Origin: Pseudomonas sp. GM21
GTDB taxonomy: Bacteria > Pseudomonadota > Gammaproteobacteria > Pseudomonadales > Pseudomonadaceae
NCBI RefSeq assembly: GCF_000282215.1
Contig: NZ_AKJS01000005.1
Coordinates: 1-64,000 of the forward strand
Direction: 5' to 3'
DNA length: 64,000 bases
Below are positions 34,041 to 43,410 of this stretch, piece by piece (the first letter of the stretch is position 1; each line of letters begins with the position of its first letter). The notes below the pieces were generated by a model, which did not search any database, was not told the origin of the DNA, and was given only the letters and a program-made list of their open reading frames with translations. The position numbers and the translations under genes are program-made.

Positions 34041-35435
34041 TTAGCGGCTGGCGAGCAACGCCTGGCCGCGAACCACTGCCAGTTTGACCTGCGCTGGCGC
34101 AGTACCGCCGATATGGTCGCGGGCATTGACCGAGCCTTCCAGGGTCAGCACGGCAAACACGTCCTGATCGATCTGGTCGCTGAATTTGCGCAGTTCTTCC
34201 AGGCTCATTTCCGCCAGATCCTTGCCGCTTTCCACGCCGTATTTCACCGCATGGCCAACGATTTCGTGGCAGTCACGGAACGGCAGGCCGCGGCGCACCA
34301 GGTAGTCGGCCAGGTCGGTGGCGGTGGAGAAACCGCGCAGCGCGGCTTCGCGCATCATCGCGTGCTTGGGTTTGATCGCCGGGATCATGTCGGCAAAGGC
34401 CCGTAATGAATCGCGCAGGGTATCGGCGGCATCGAACAGCGGCTCTTTGTCTTCCTGGTTGTCCTTGTTGTAGGCCAAAGGCTGGCCCTTCATCAAGGTC
34501 AGCAGGCCCATCAGGGCGCCGAAGACACGGCCGGATTTACCGCGAACCAGTTCCGGCACGTCAGGATTCTTCTTTTGCGGCATGATCGAACTGCCGGTGC
34601 AAAAACGATCCGGCAGATCGATAAACTGGAACTGCGCACTGGTCCACAGCACCAGCTCTTCCGAGAAGCGCGACAGGTGCATCATCGCAATGCTTGCCGC
34701 CGAGCAGAACTCGATGGCGAAGTCACGATCGGAAACGTTGTCCAGCGAGTTGCCGCCGACGGCGTCGAAGCCCAGCAACTGCGCAGTGTATTCGCGGTCG
34801 ATCGGGTAGGTGGTACCGGCCAGCGCAGCGCTGCCCAATGGCATGCGGTTGGTGCGCTTGCGGCAGTCGACCAGACGCTCGTAGTCGCGGCTGAGCATTT
34901 CGAACCAGGCCAGCATGTGGTGCCCGAAGGTCACGGGCTGCGCGGTTTGCAGGTGGGTGAAGCCGGGCATGATGCTGCCGGCTTCGCGCTCGGCCTGCTC
35001 CAGCAAGCCTTTTTGCAGGCGGGTGATTTCATTCAGGATCAGGTCGATCTCGTCACGCAGCCACAGGCGGATATCGGTGGCAACCTGGTCGTTACGGCTG
35101 CGGCCGGTGTGCAATTTTTTGCCGGTGACGCCAATGCGGTCGGTCAGGCGCGCCTCGATGTTCATGTGCACGTCTTCGAGGTCGATGCGCCAGTCGAACT
35201 GGCCAGCCTCGATTTCACCCTGGATGGTGTTCAGGCCATCGATGATGCTGTCGCGTTCGGCATCGGTCAGTACGCCGACCTTGGCCAGCATGGTGGCGTG
35301 GGCGATCGAACCCATGATGTCGTGGCGATACAGGCGCTGGTCGAAAGTGACGGAGGCGGTGAAGCGGGCGACGAAGGCGTCGACGGGTTCACTGAAGCGG
35401 CCGCCCCAGGACTGATTGGTCTTGTCAGTGCTCAT
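34041..35435 (-). CDS. argH: Argininosuccinate lyase
   Basis: A 464-residue fumarase/aspartase-superfamily enzyme releasing arginine and fumarate. The signature [12 protein letters not shown] (about 286-297) holds the catalytic serine loop, and [10 protein letters not shown] (about 106-115) and HLQTAQP (about 160-166) supply further active-site residues. It is divergent from the algR side, with about 460 bp of intergenic DNA containing its promoter. Confidence 0.96.
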   Translation of the reverse strand: MSTDKTNQSWGGRFSEPVDAFVARFTASVTFDQRLYRHDIMGSIAHATMLAKVGVLTDAERDSIIDGLNTIQGEIEAGQFDWRIDLEDVHMNIEARLTDRIGVTGKKLHTGRSRNDQVATDIRLWLRDEIDLILNEITRLQKGLLEQAEREAGSIMPGFTHLQTAQPVTFGHHMLAWFEMLSRDYERLVDCRKRTNRMPLGSAALAGTTYPIDREYTAQLLGFDAVGGNSLDNVSDRDFAIEFCSAASIAMMHLSRFSEELVLWTSAQFQFIDLPDRFCTGSSIMPQKKNPDVPELVRGKSGRVFGALMGLLTLMKGQPLAYNKDNQEDKEPLFDAADTLRDSLRAFADMIPAIKPKHAMMREAALRGFSTATDLADYLVRRGLPFRDCHEIVGHAVKYGVESGKDLAEMSLEELRKFSDQIDQDVFAVLTLEGSVNARDHIGGTAPAQVKLAVVRGQALLASR

Positions 35436-35584
35436 GAATTCGCTCGTATCGGCTGGAGAAAAGTGACGTAGAAAGCTGTGGCGGATAATAACAGGGTTGC
35501 CAATCCTGTCGCTGACACTGGTCGACAGGTTTTTTTCTGATGCCGCGGTCCATACTCAAGGTGAGTCTTTGGGAAAATTGCGCA

Positions 35585-35612
35585 ACGATATTTTTCAATT
35601 GAGCAATATCGT
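35585..35612. promoter_or_regulatory. Inverted repeat in the argH-algR intergenic region
   Basis: ACGATATT and AATATCGT, perfect 8-bp arms with a 12-base A/T-rich spacer. Possible operator for argH. The remainder of 35436-35749 contains no supportable gene. Confidence 0.35.
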
Positions 35613-35749
35613 CCCGGCAACCGTCTACAGTTGGACAGTAGGATCCGCGCACTTCTTGGCGCGACAACCGACTATAAGAAGAGAGGGTGATCATATTGTG
35701 TATCGGCAAACCCTGCGGGAATCCCTCGCCAACGCGGGCCAGAGCCTCC

Positions 35750-35899
35750 AATCACGCGGCAGTTGAAAATTTAGCCGCCGATTTTGCGGCACTTTTTGGA
35801 CCTCGCGCTAGTCTTAGCGTGGATCGCGGTGACGGACGTCACTTCACCTGTCTACGCTATCCTTGTGCGAGACTCACGCAGGAATCCAGCGCAATATGA
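35750..35899 (+). pseudogene. algZ: Remnant of sensor kinase gene algZ (C-terminus only)
   Basis: The codons before and overlapping the algR start read NHAAVENLAADFAALFG, then PRASLSVDRGDGRHF and TCLRYPCARLTQE, ending ATATGA with the TGA overlapping algR's ATG. The pattern (A-[VL]-x-N-L...ALFGPRASL...) matches the end of a LytS/AlgZ-type HATPase domain, and algZ overlaps or abuts algR in Pseudomonas. Roughly 300 residues (all membrane helices, the phosphorylated-His region and the N and G1 boxes) are absent: only about 460 bp separate argH and algR. A GTG at 35687 could give a 70-residue peptide, unlikely to function. Confidence 0.6.
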
Positions 35900-36642
35900 A
35901 TGTCCTGATCGTTGATGACGAACCCCTGGCCCGCGAGCGCCTGAGCCGAATGGTCGGTGAACTCGAGGGATATAGTGTCCTGGAGCCCAGCGCCACGAAC
36001 GGCGAAGAGGCGTTGGCACTGATCGACAGCCACAAGCCGGATATCGTGCTGCTCGATATCCGCATGCCAGGCCTCGATGGCCTGCAAGTGGCTGCGCGAT
36101 TGTGCGAACGCGAAACTCCGCCCGCGGTGGTGTTTTGTGCAGGACCCGATGAATTTGCCGTGGAAGCCTTACAGGCCAGCGCCGTAGGCTATGTGGTGAA
36201 ACCTGTGCGTACTGAACATCTTCACGAAGCATTAAAGAAAGCCGAGCGACCCAATCGTATCCAGCTCGCCGCCCTGACACGCCCCGCCGCTGAAAGTGGC
36301 AGCGGTCCCCGTAGCCACATCAGCGCCCGAACCCGCAAGGGCATCGAGCTGATCCCGTTGGATCAGGTGGTGTACTTCATTGCCGATCACAAATACGTGA
36401 CCTTGCGCCACGAAGGCGGCGAAGTGTTGCTGGATGAGCCGTTAAAGGCCCTTGAGGATGAGTTTGGCGATCGATTCGTGCGTATCCACCGCAACGCTCT
36501 GGTCGCCCGCGAGCGCATCGAACGTCTGCAGCGCACGCCTCTGGGGCATTTCCAGCTGTTCCTTAAAGGCTTGAACGGTGACGCATTGATTGTCAGCCGA
36601 CGGCATGTGGCCGGCGTGCGCAAGATGATGCAGCAGCTTTAA
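35896..36642 (+). CDS. algR: Response regulator AlgR (LytTR type)
   Basis: A 248-residue regulator, the same length as P. aeruginosa AlgR. Receiver domain (1-120): acidic pocket DDE at 7-9, phosphoacceptor Asp in LLDIRMPG (Asp54), switch and Lys in YVVKPVR. LytTR DNA-binding domain (about 140-245) with RIHRNALVARERIERL. AlgR controls alginate, type IV pili and other surface traits. Its usual kinase AlgZ is reduced to a fragment, so it may now act unphosphorylated or with another donor. Confidence 0.95.
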   Translation: MNVLIVDDEPLARERLSRMVGELEGYSVLEPSATNGEEALALIDSHKPDIVLLDIRMPGLDGLQVAARLCERETPPAVVFCAGPDEFAVEALQASAVGYVVKPVRTEHLHEALKKAERPNRIQLAALTRPAAESGSGPRSHISARTRKGIELIPLDQVVYFIADHKYVTLRHEGGEVLLDEPLKALEDEFGDRFVRIHRNALVARERIERLQRTPLGHFQLFLKGLNGDALIVSRRHVAGVRKMMQQL

Positions 36643-36779
36643 ACCGTCATTCAGCGGCGAATTTTACACCCGCTTGCAGGACATCGAGGCCAGGGAGGCC
36701 ACGCAGTCTCTGATACAAGTCAAAGTGGATTTGGCTGAGCTGTTATTATCCGCCGTATCTATTCAGTACGGATTGATCC

Positions 36780-37721
36780 ATGTCCACTCGCGAAATCCGC
36801 ATCGCCACCCGCAAAAGTGCTCTGGCCCTATGGCAGGCCGAGTATGTCAAAGCCCGTCTGGAAGAGGCCCATCCCGGTCTGCTCGTCACGTTGGTGCCCA
36901 TGGTCAGTCGCGGCGACAAGCTGCTGGACTCACCGCTGTCGAAAATCGGCGGCAAGGGCCTGTTCGTCAAAGAACTGGAAACCGCACTGCTCGAAAACGA
37001 AGCCGACATCGCTGTGCACTCCATGAAAGACGTGCCGATGGACTTCCCCGAAGGCCTCGGCCTGTTTTGCATCTGCGAGCGCGAAGACCCGCGCGATGCG
37101 TTCGTTTCCAACACCTACGCCAGTCTGGATGAGCTGCCAAAAGGCAGCATCGTCGGCACCTCCAGCCTGCGCCGTCAGGCCCAGTTGCTGACCCGTCGGC
37201 CGGACCTGGAAATCCGCTTCCTGCGCGGCAACGTCAATACGCGCCTGGCCAAGCTCGACGCCGGTGAATACGACGCCATCATTCTCGCCTCTGCTGGCCT
37301 GATTCGTCTGGGCTTCGAAGATCGTATTACCTCGGCGATCAGTGTCGACGACAGCCTTCCGGCAGGTGGGCAGGGCGCGGTGGGCATCGAATGCCGCACG
37401 GCGGACAGCGAAATTCATGCCTTGCTGGCGCCGTTGCATCATCAGGACACCGCCACTCGCGTGACCGCCGAACGTGCGCTCAACAAACATTTGAATGGTG
37501 GTTGCCAGGTACCGATCGCCTGCTACGCCGTGCTCGAAGGCGAGCAGATCTGGTTGCGTGGTCTGGTCGGTGATCCTAGTGGCGGTCTGTTGCTCAGTGC
37601 CGAGGCCCGCGCACCACGCGCCGACGCCGAGGCCCTGGGCGTGCAAGTGGCCGAGGATCTTTTGAGCCAGGGCGCTGACGATATTCTGAAAGCAGTTTAT
37701 GGCGAGGCGGGACACGAGTGA
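36780..37721 (+). CDS. hemC: Hydroxymethylbilane synthase (porphobilinogen deaminase)
   Basis: A 313-residue enzyme polymerising four porphobilinogens into hydroxymethylbilane. Cys242 (NGGCQVP) binds the dipyrromethane cofactor; [11 protein letters not shown] and SLRRQAQ hold active-site Asp and Arg residues. It begins the hemC-hemD-hemX-hemY operon, 137 bp after algR, and overlaps hemD by 4 bp. Confidence 0.97.
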   Translation: MSTREIRIATRKSALALWQAEYVKARLEEAHPGLLVTLVPMVSRGDKLLDSPLSKIGGKGLFVKELETALLENEADIAVHSMKDVPMDFPEGLGLFCICEREDPRDAFVSNTYASLDELPKGSIVGTSSLRRQAQLLTRRPDLEIRFLRGNVNTRLAKLDAGEYDAIILASAGLIRLGFEDRITSAISVDDSLPAGGQGAVGIECRTADSEIHALLAPLHHQDTATRVTAERALNKHLNGGCQVPIACYAVLEGEQIWLRGLVGDPSGGLLLSAEARAPRADAEALGVQVAEDLLSQGADDILKAVYGEAGHE

Positions 37722-38485
37722 CGGGTTGGCGCTTGCTGCTCACGCGCCCTGCGGATGAGTCCGCAGCACTGGGCGAAATTCTTGCGCATGCGGGGATTTT
37801 CAGCAGCAGCTTGCCGCTTTTGGAAATCGAGCCGATTCCAGTCTCTGACACAATGTGCGCGGCGATTCAGAGGCTGGATCGCTTTTGCGCGGTGATTGTG
37901 GTCAGTAAACCCGCGGCCCGAGCCGGTGTCGAACTGCTCGGCCGGTATTGGCCGCAACCCCCCGCGCTGAAGTGGTTCAGTGTGGGCGCCGCCACCGCGC
38001 AAATCCTTGAAGATGGCGGGCTGGACGTAACCTGTCCAGCCGAAGGCGATGACAGCGAAGCATTGCTTGAGCTTGCGCAGTTGCGCGAGGTGATCACCCA
38101 GCCCGATCCGCGAGTATTGATCATGCGCGGGGAGGGTGGGCGCGAGCTCCTGGCTGAGCGTTTGCGCGAGCTTGGTGCTAGTGTCGAATATCTGGAGTTG
38201 TACCGTCGCGGCCTGCCTCACTACCCGCTGACGGCACTGCCTGGCCGGATCGAAGCGGAACGCTTGAACGGGCTGGTGGTCAGCAGTGGGCAAGGTTTTG
38301 AGCATCTGCATCAACTGGCCGGCGCTGCCTGGCCTCAATTGGCGCGGTTGCCGTTGTTTGTTCCAAGCCCCAGGGTCGCCGAGCTGGCACGTGCTGCCGG
38401 GGCCCAAACAGTTGTGGATTGTCGCGGTGCCAGTGCCGCGGCTTTGCTGACGGCGTTACGGGAGCATCCCGAACCCGTTCTCTAA
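37718..38485 (+). CDS. hemD: Uroporphyrinogen-III synthase
   Basis: A 255-residue two-domain protein with the loosely conserved HemD pattern ([13 protein letters not shown] at the start, VGAATAQ around residue 88, SSGQGFEHL about 188-196). It cyclises hydroxymethylbilane with inversion of ring D. The likely initiator is GTG at 37718, overlapping the hemC stop. Confidence 0.93.
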   Translation: MTGWRLLLTRPADESAALGEILAHAGIFSSSLPLLEIEPIPVSDTMCAAIQRLDRFCAVIVVSKPAARAGVELLGRYWPQPPALKWFSVGAATAQILEDGGLDVTCPAEGDDSEALLELAQLREVITQPDPRVLIMRGEGGRELLAERLRELGASVEYLELYRRGLPHYPLTALPGRIEAERLNGLVVSSGQGFEHLHQLAGAAWPQLARLPLFVPSPRVAELARAAGAQTVVDCRGASAAALLTALREHPEPVL

Positions 38486-38501
38486 TGCAAAGGATGGATA
38501 C

Positions 38502-39656
38502 GTGAGCGAAACTGCCTTGCCTAAAGATGACGTCCAGCCAGTGCTCGATGCACGGGTTGAAACTCCGGATGAAACTGCGCCGCCTGCCGCCGTGCAGCGC
38601 CGAGGCAATGGGCTGGCAATCGTTGCGCTGTTGCTCGGCGCTGCCGGTATTGCAGTGGGTGGCTGGGGCGTCTGGCAGGTGCGTCACCTGCAGGCCAATA
38701 ACCAGCAGCAACTGGCTCAGGTGCAGGCGTTGAACGATCAGGCGCAAAGCCTCAAGCTCAATGAACAGCGCATTAGCGCCCGCTTGGAGCAGCTGCCTGC
38801 CGTCGATGAACTCGAAGCGCGCGCCCGTCTGGTGGCACAGTTGCAGGGCGATCAACAGCGCCTGAACCAGCGTCTGGAAACCATCCTCGGCGCCAGCCGC
38901 AAGGATTGGCGTCTGGCCGAGGCCGAGCACTTGCTGCGTCTGGCCAGCCTGCGTTTGTCTGCATTGCAGGACATCAGCAGCGCCCAGGCGCTGGTGCAGG
39001 GTGCCGACGACATTCTTCGTGAGCAGAACGATCCAGGGTCCTTCGCCGCTCGCGAGCAAGTGGCCAAAACCCTGGTGGCGTTGCGCAGCACCGAGCAGCC
39101 GGATCGCACCGGGTTGTTCCTGCGGCTGGGCGCTCTGCGTGATCAGGTGATCGACCTCACCGAGCTGGCGCCCGAGTACAAGGATCGGGGGGATTCGCTG
39201 CTGGGCCTGACCGCCGATGGCGACGGAGCCAGTCGTTGGGCGCAGTGGTGGGATCAGATCTCCCACTACATCCGCATTGACTTCAACGCCGACAAAAATG
39301 TCAGGCCACTATTGGCCGGGCAGAGCCTGAGCCAGGTGCGTCTGGCCCTGAGCCTGGCGCTGGAACAGGCGCAATGGGCCGCGCTCAACGGCCAGGCAGC
39401 GGTTTACACTCAGGCGCTGGCGGAGGCGCGAGATGTTCTGACCGGTAATTTCAACCCGGACAACCCACAAAGCAAAGTGATGCTCGAGCAAGTGAGTGAA
39501 TTGAGCAAACAGCGGGTCACCGTCGTGACGCCGGATTTGACCGCCACGTTAAGCGCGGTCCAGGGTTATCTGGAGCGGCGTAATGTAAACGCCGAAGACT
39601 CGATCAAACCAATGGATAAACCGGCCGCAGGTAACGCTCAGGAGGCAACGCCATGA
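38502..39656 (+). CDS. hemX: HemX-like inner-membrane protein
   Basis: A 384-residue protein with a disordered N-terminus, one transmembrane helix (about 40-62), a coiled coil (about 65-130) and a periplasmic alpha-helical domain. Often named uroporphyrinogen-III C-methyltransferase, but the SAM-binding methyltransferase domain is not present, so that name is misleading. Its role beside hemD and hemY is not established. It overlaps hemY by 4 bp. Confidence 0.88.
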   Translation: MSETALPKDDVQPVLDARVETPDETAPPAAVQRRGNGLAIVALLLGAAGIAVGGWGVWQVRHLQANNQQQLAQVQALNDQAQSLKLNEQRISARLEQLPAVDELEARARLVAQLQGDQQRLNQRLETILGASRKDWRLAEAEHLLRLASLRLSALQDISSAQALVQGADDILREQNDPGSFAAREQVAKTLVALRSTEQPDRTGLFLRLGALRDQVIDLTELAPEYKDRGDSLLGLTADGDGASRWAQWWDQISHYIRIDFNADKNVRPLLAGQSLSQVRLALSLALEQAQWAALNGQAAVYTQALAEARDVLTGNFNPDNPQSKVMLEQVSELSKQRVTVVTPDLTATLSAVQGYLERRNVNAEDSIKPMDKPAAGNAQEATP

Positions 39657-40891
39657 AACGCCTCTATGTGATCGTGTTCCTGGTAATTGCCGCTGCTGCC
39701 GCGCTGGGATTGGCGATTGCCGAGCATGCCGGTTACGTGCTGGTTGCTTACAAGAGCTTTCGTTACGAGTCGAGCCTGTGGGCGACCCTGGCGTTGTTCG
39801 CGGTATTGTGGCTGGTGTTCTGGGGCATCAAGGTGTTAGTTGAGCTGGTGATGACCTCCAGCGGCGTGGTCAATCCCTGGTCGCGCCGTAATCGCAGCCG
39901 ACGGGTGCAAGTGGCGATCGAGCACGGTCAGCTGGATTTGGCGGAAGGTCGCTGGGCCAGTGCGCAGCGTCATCTGCAGCGGGCTGCCGAAGCCGAGCGC
40001 CAGCCATTGCTCTATTACCTGGGCGCTGCTCGTGCCGCAAACGAACAAGGTCATTACGAAGAAAGCGACAACTTGCTGGAACGTGCCCTCGAACGCCAGC
40101 CGCAGGCCGAATTGGCGATTGCCTTGAACCACGCACAATTGCAGGCCGACCGTGGCGACACCGACAGCGCCTTGGCAACGCTTCAGGTCATGCATGAGCG
40201 TCACCCCCATAACGCCCAGATGTTGCGCCAGTTGCAGCGCCTGCTTCAGCAGCGGGGTGACTGGTCGGCAGTGATCCGCCTGTTGCCCGAGCTGCGCAAG
40301 GATAAAGTCTTGCCGCCTGCCGAACTGGCCGAACTGGAGCGCCGTGCGTGGGGTGAAAACCTGTCTCTGGCGGCGCATCAGGAAGAGGACGGCAAGGTCG
40401 GTTTGCAATCGCTCAATCGCGCCTGGCAGCAGCTCACCTCGGCTCAGCGTCAGGAGCCTCAACTGGTGCTGGCCTATGCCGAGCAGCTGCGGCAACTTGG
40501 CGCGCAGGTCGAGGCAGAGGAGGTGTTGCGCACGGCCCTCAAGCGCAATTACGACAGTCATCTGGCGCGCCTGTATGGGCTGGTTCGCGGGAGCGATCCG
40601 GCTCGGCAGCTACAGAATGCCGAGGGCTGGCTCAAAGGTCATCCGGGCGACCCAAGCCTGTTGTTGACACTGGGCCGCTTGTGTCTGCAAAACAGTTTGT
40701 GGGGCAAGGCGCGAGATTATCTGGAAAGCAGCCTGCGGGTGCAGCGCAATCCGGAAGCCTGTGCCGAATTGGCGCGATTGCTGGCGCAACTGGGTGACAC
40801 GGAGCGCAGTAATCAGCTGTTTCAGGAAGGCCTGGGCATGCTCGATGAGCGCCTGCTGGCGGCACCGCTTCCGGCGCTGGCTCACGCCTGA
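39653..40891 (+). CDS. hemY: HemY-family TPR membrane protein
   Basis: A 412-residue protein with two N-terminal transmembrane helices (about 4-25 and 40-65) and TPR repeats to the end (the AEGRWASAQRHL-like units recur). This gammaproteobacterial HemY is not the Bacillus protoporphyrinogen oxidase of the same name. It is the last gene of the hem operon; its role in haem synthesis is unclear. Confidence 0.92.
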   Translation: MKRLYVIVFLVIAAAAALGLAIAEHAGYVLVAYKSFRYESSLWATLALFAVLWLVFWGIKVLVELVMTSSGVVNPWSRRNRSRRVQVAIEHGQLDLAEGRWASAQRHLQRAAEAERQPLLYYLGAARAANEQGHYEESDNLLERALERQPQAELAIALNHAQLQADRGDTDSALATLQVMHERHPHNAQMLRQLQRLLQQRGDWSAVIRLLPELRKDKVLPPAELAELERRAWGENLSLAAHQEEDGKVGLQSLNRAWQQLTSAQRQEPQLVLAYAEQLRQLGAQVEAEEVLRTALKRNYDSHLARLYGLVRGSDPARQLQNAEGWLKGHPGDPSLLLTLGRLCLQNSLWGKARDYLESSLRVQRNPEACAELARLLAQLGDTERSNQLFQEGLGMLDERLLAAPLPALAHA

Positions 40892-40900
40892 AGCTGGTTT

Positions 40901-41041
40901 GTAGCAGCTGGCACAGCCTGCGTCCGGCTGCTTGCGAACGCAGCCTCGCGTTGCTCGACAGCTGCTACAAGTCCCCTCAACTATCTCTGACTCACCACCC
41001 TCCCCGTAGCAGCTGACGAGCAACGCGAGGCTGCGTCTGGG
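40901..41041. repeat. Imperfect inverted repeats, GTAGCAGCTG family
   Basis: Units at 40901-40968 (itself starting GTAGCAGCTG and ending CAGCTGCTAC) and 41006-41041 (inverse of 40934-40968). Same family as 18134-18264. The whole 40892-41306 gap otherwise holds no supportable gene; it must contain the dsbB promoter. Confidence 0.7.
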
Positions 41042-41306
41042 ATTTGCCTGACAAAACGCGATTGCCCGGTGAGGTTCAAGACGGTATCTACAAGGGCGGA
41101 GAGGCGTTCTCTGGCGCTCGAAATTCGTCGCGTGTTTAGCTTTGTAGTCCCTGGTCGGCTTCGTCCTACAGAGGACTACATCAAATCCTCTCGATGCTGT
41201 CGGGAAATCCCTACGCTTCTGGTGAAGTGTCCGTGCCGGCCTGCCTTGAAAGGCTGGCGCGCTTTCCTCTACCGTAACCACCTGTCTCTACTGGTACGGA
41301 AAAGCC

Positions 41307-41858
41307 ATGTCTTTGGCCTGCTCACGCTCCTTGTTTTTCATGATTTTCATTACCGGCTCCCTGGCCTTGGGTGTTTCCTTTTACCTGGAATATGCGGTCG
41401 GTCTCAGGCCCTGCGGCTTGTGCCTTTTGCAGCGGTTTTGCCTGGCGTTGCTAACGGGTATCAGCCTGACCGCCTCCGTGCAGGGACCCGGGCGTTTTGG
41501 ATCATTCCTGTATTGGTTGCTCGGATTTTTCTGCAGCCTCGCGGGCACGATTACGGCGTGGCGGCAGATTTTGTTGCAGAGTGATCCTTTGCATCAGCTT
41601 TTGACGTGCCCGCCCAACCTGGACGCGGCGTACGAGAACATGCCCTGGTTATGCCAAGTCACGCAGATGTTCCAAGGGGATGCCGATTGTGCCGAGATTG
41701 CCTGGACGTTGTTTGACCTGAGCGTACCGGAGTGGAGTCTTCTGTTCTTTGTTGCGATGACGATTTTGGGAATTTATCAGTTGTTGCACATCGTCTGGCT
41801 TGCGTGTGAGCGACCGCTCAGCGGCGAGTCGTCGCACCGGGTGCAATTGAGCGATTAA
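41307..41858 (+). CDS. dsbB: DsbB-type disulfide bond formation protein
   Basis: A 183-residue inner-membrane protein with four helices. The CGLC pair (Cys36/Cys39) lies at the end of a periplasmic loop, and a second pair (Cys in LTCPPNL near 100 and later Cys in WLCQV/DADC) transfers electrons from DsbA to quinone. In P. aeruginosa the copy between hemY and algQ is called DsbH. The start is ATG at 41307; an SD is weak. Confidence 0.9.
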   Translation: MSLACSRSLFFMIFITGSLALGVSFYLEYAVGLRPCGLCLLQRFCLALLTGISLTASVQGPGRFGSFLYWLLGFFCSLAGTITAWRQILLQSDPLHQLLTCPPNLDAAYENMPWLCQVTQMFQGDADCAEIAWTLFDLSVPEWSLLFFVAMTILGIYQLLHIVWLACERPLSGESSHRVQLSD

Positions 41859-42035
41859 ACACTTGTATGAACTTTATCTGCTGCGTACCTTGAAGCCACA
41901 GCCGCGCGGGCATAATCTGGCCCGCACGTGTCATTGGTATTATGTTGCTCGATGGCGCTCTGCCTGACCGGTACTTGACCTTCAAGTGTGCGACAGGTGT
42001 AGGGCAGCATGACCCACAAGGGAAGAGAGATCACC

Positions 42036-42494
42036 ATGCTCGAAAGTTGTCAGAATGCTCAGGAACGTTGGGGTGGAGTACATCTGCTGATCGATCGTTG
42101 GTTGCAGGAACGTCACGAGCTGGTTCGATCCTATGATGCTCTCGGCGCCAAGCCAGAAGCTCTCGGCGAAAACCGCAAGCCGTTGCAGGAGTTCTGCGGC
42201 GTGCTGGTCGATTACGTGTCTGCCGGACACTTCGAGATCTACGAGCAGTTGACGGGGGAGGCCAAGGCTTTCAACGACAAGCGTGGTCTGGAACTGGCCG
42301 AGACCCTCTACCCGCGCATCGATGTCATCACCGAGAAGCTGCTGGCGTTCAATGACCTGTGTGATGCAGGCAAGTGCGTCGCGGAGAAATTCAAGGAATT
42401 GGGCGGCCTGTTGCACGAACGCTTCGAGCTGGAAGATTGCCTGATCGAAGTGTTGCACACGGCTCACAAGGAAGAAGATTCGGTTCAGGCCTGA
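42036..42494 (+). CDS. algQ: AlgQ/Rsd-family anti-sigma-70 regulator
   Basis: A 152-residue all-helical protein of the Rsd/AlgQ family (family motif [19 protein letters not shown] at about 12-30). AlgQ binds the primary sigma factor region 4 and shifts polymerase toward other sigma factors; it was first found as an alginate regulator. The ATG at 42036 was chosen over one 9 codons earlier because it fits homologues. A terminator follows. Confidence 0.94.
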   Translation: MLESCQNAQERWGGVHLLIDRWLQERHELVRSYDALGAKPEALGENRKPLQEFCGVLVDYVSAGHFEIYEQLTGEAKAFNDKRGLELAETLYPRIDVITEKLLAFNDLCDAGKCVAEKFKELGGLLHERFELEDCLIEVLHTAHKEEDSVQA

Positions 42495-42510
42495 ATCTCT
42501 TCCTGCAACC

Positions 42511-42542
42511 TAAAAACGGTGCGCTATGCGCGCCGTTTTTTG
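42511..42542 (+). terminator. Terminator between algQ and the FKBP gene
   Basis: AAAACGGTGCGC and GCGCGCCGTTTT arms with a short loop and a T run; usable in both directions between convergent genes. Confidence 0.85.
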
Positions 42543-42552
42543 TGTCCGCAAT

Positions 42553-43218
42553 TCAGCTGGTGGCGCCGCGCAATTCGACTTCAAATACCAGCGGTGTGAA
42601 CGGTGCGATCAGGTCGCCGGCACCTTCCGCGCCATAGGCCTGAGACGATGGAATCACCAGGCGCCATTTCGCACCGACCGGCATGTTTTGCAGCGCGCTG
42701 CGCCAGCCGCTGATCACGCTGTCGAGACTGAACCACTGCGGCTGACTGTTCTGATCGAACACTGTGCCATCCGGCAGACGCCCGACGTACAAAACCTGGA
42801 CCTTGCCGTCAGGGCCAGCCTTGGCTCCGTTACCAGGTGTCAGCTCCGTCAGCAATACTCCATCCGCCAATTCGCGAACGCCCGGTTTGGCTTTTTCCCA
42901 GGTAAGAAAGCGCTGCTCTTTTTCGAGCGCGGCTTCGCTTTGCGGCAGCGCCGGTTGCTCGGCGATTTGCGCTTCATGCTCGGCCAGGATCTGGTCGATC
43001 TGCTCGTCTTTCAATGCCAGTGGCTTGCCTTGATACGCTTGCTGCAAGCCTTCCAGCAGTGCCTGGAGTTGCAGGTCGGGAACTTCCTGGCGCAAGCGTT
43101 CGCCGAGGCTCGCCCCCAGACTGTAGGCAAGGTCGTGAGCGTTATTTGCGGCAGTTTTTTCGTCGGCCTGAGCCACCGAAAAAAACACGCACAGCGATAA
43201 AAAAAGGTAGCGCGACAT
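42553..43218 (-). CDS. Secreted FKBP-type peptidyl-prolyl isomerase
   Basis: A 221-residue protein with a signal peptide (about 1-18), an FkpA-like helical dimerisation region (about 20-110), and a C-terminal FKBP domain (about 115-220: VQVLYVGRLPDGTVFD, GWRSALQNMPVGAKWRLVIPS, QAYGAEG). It catalyses prolyl isomerisation and probably chaperones periplasmic proteins. The ATG at 43218 was chosen because it begins a clean signal peptide. Confidence 0.9.
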   Translation of the reverse strand: MSRYLFLSLCVFFSVAQADEKTAANNAHDLAYSLGASLGERLRQEVPDLQLQALLEGLQQAYQGKPLALKDEQIDQILAEHEAQIAEQPALPQSEAALEKEQRFLTWEKAKPGVRELADGVLLTELTPGNGAKAGPDGKVQVLYVGRLPDGTVFDQNSQPQWFSLDSVISGWRSALQNMPVGAKWRLVIPSSQAYGAEGAGDLIAPFTPLVFEVELRGATS

Positions 43219-43410
43219 GGGCACTCTCCGGCCTGAGATGCGGTGGATTATGCCAGTGTGAATGCGCACAAAGGTGAACTGGTTTTGCGCAAGCGCAGAA
43301 GATTTTCTATCCGTTGCAACGCAGCGCATTCGATACTGTCAACATGCCCTAGCGGCGGTAGCAGCAGAGGTCTAGTATGAGCCGCACCCACGTCAGCCAG
43401 GAGGTAAACC

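Noticed and set aside
35497..35766. 90-codon open frame between argH and algR as a new gene
   Set aside because: No SD, no recognisable sequence, overlaps the inverted repeat and the algZ remnant in another frame.
38502..39656. hemX as a functional uroporphyrinogen-III methyltransferase
   Set aside because: No SAM-binding methyltransferase domain is present; only a membrane helix and coiled coil.
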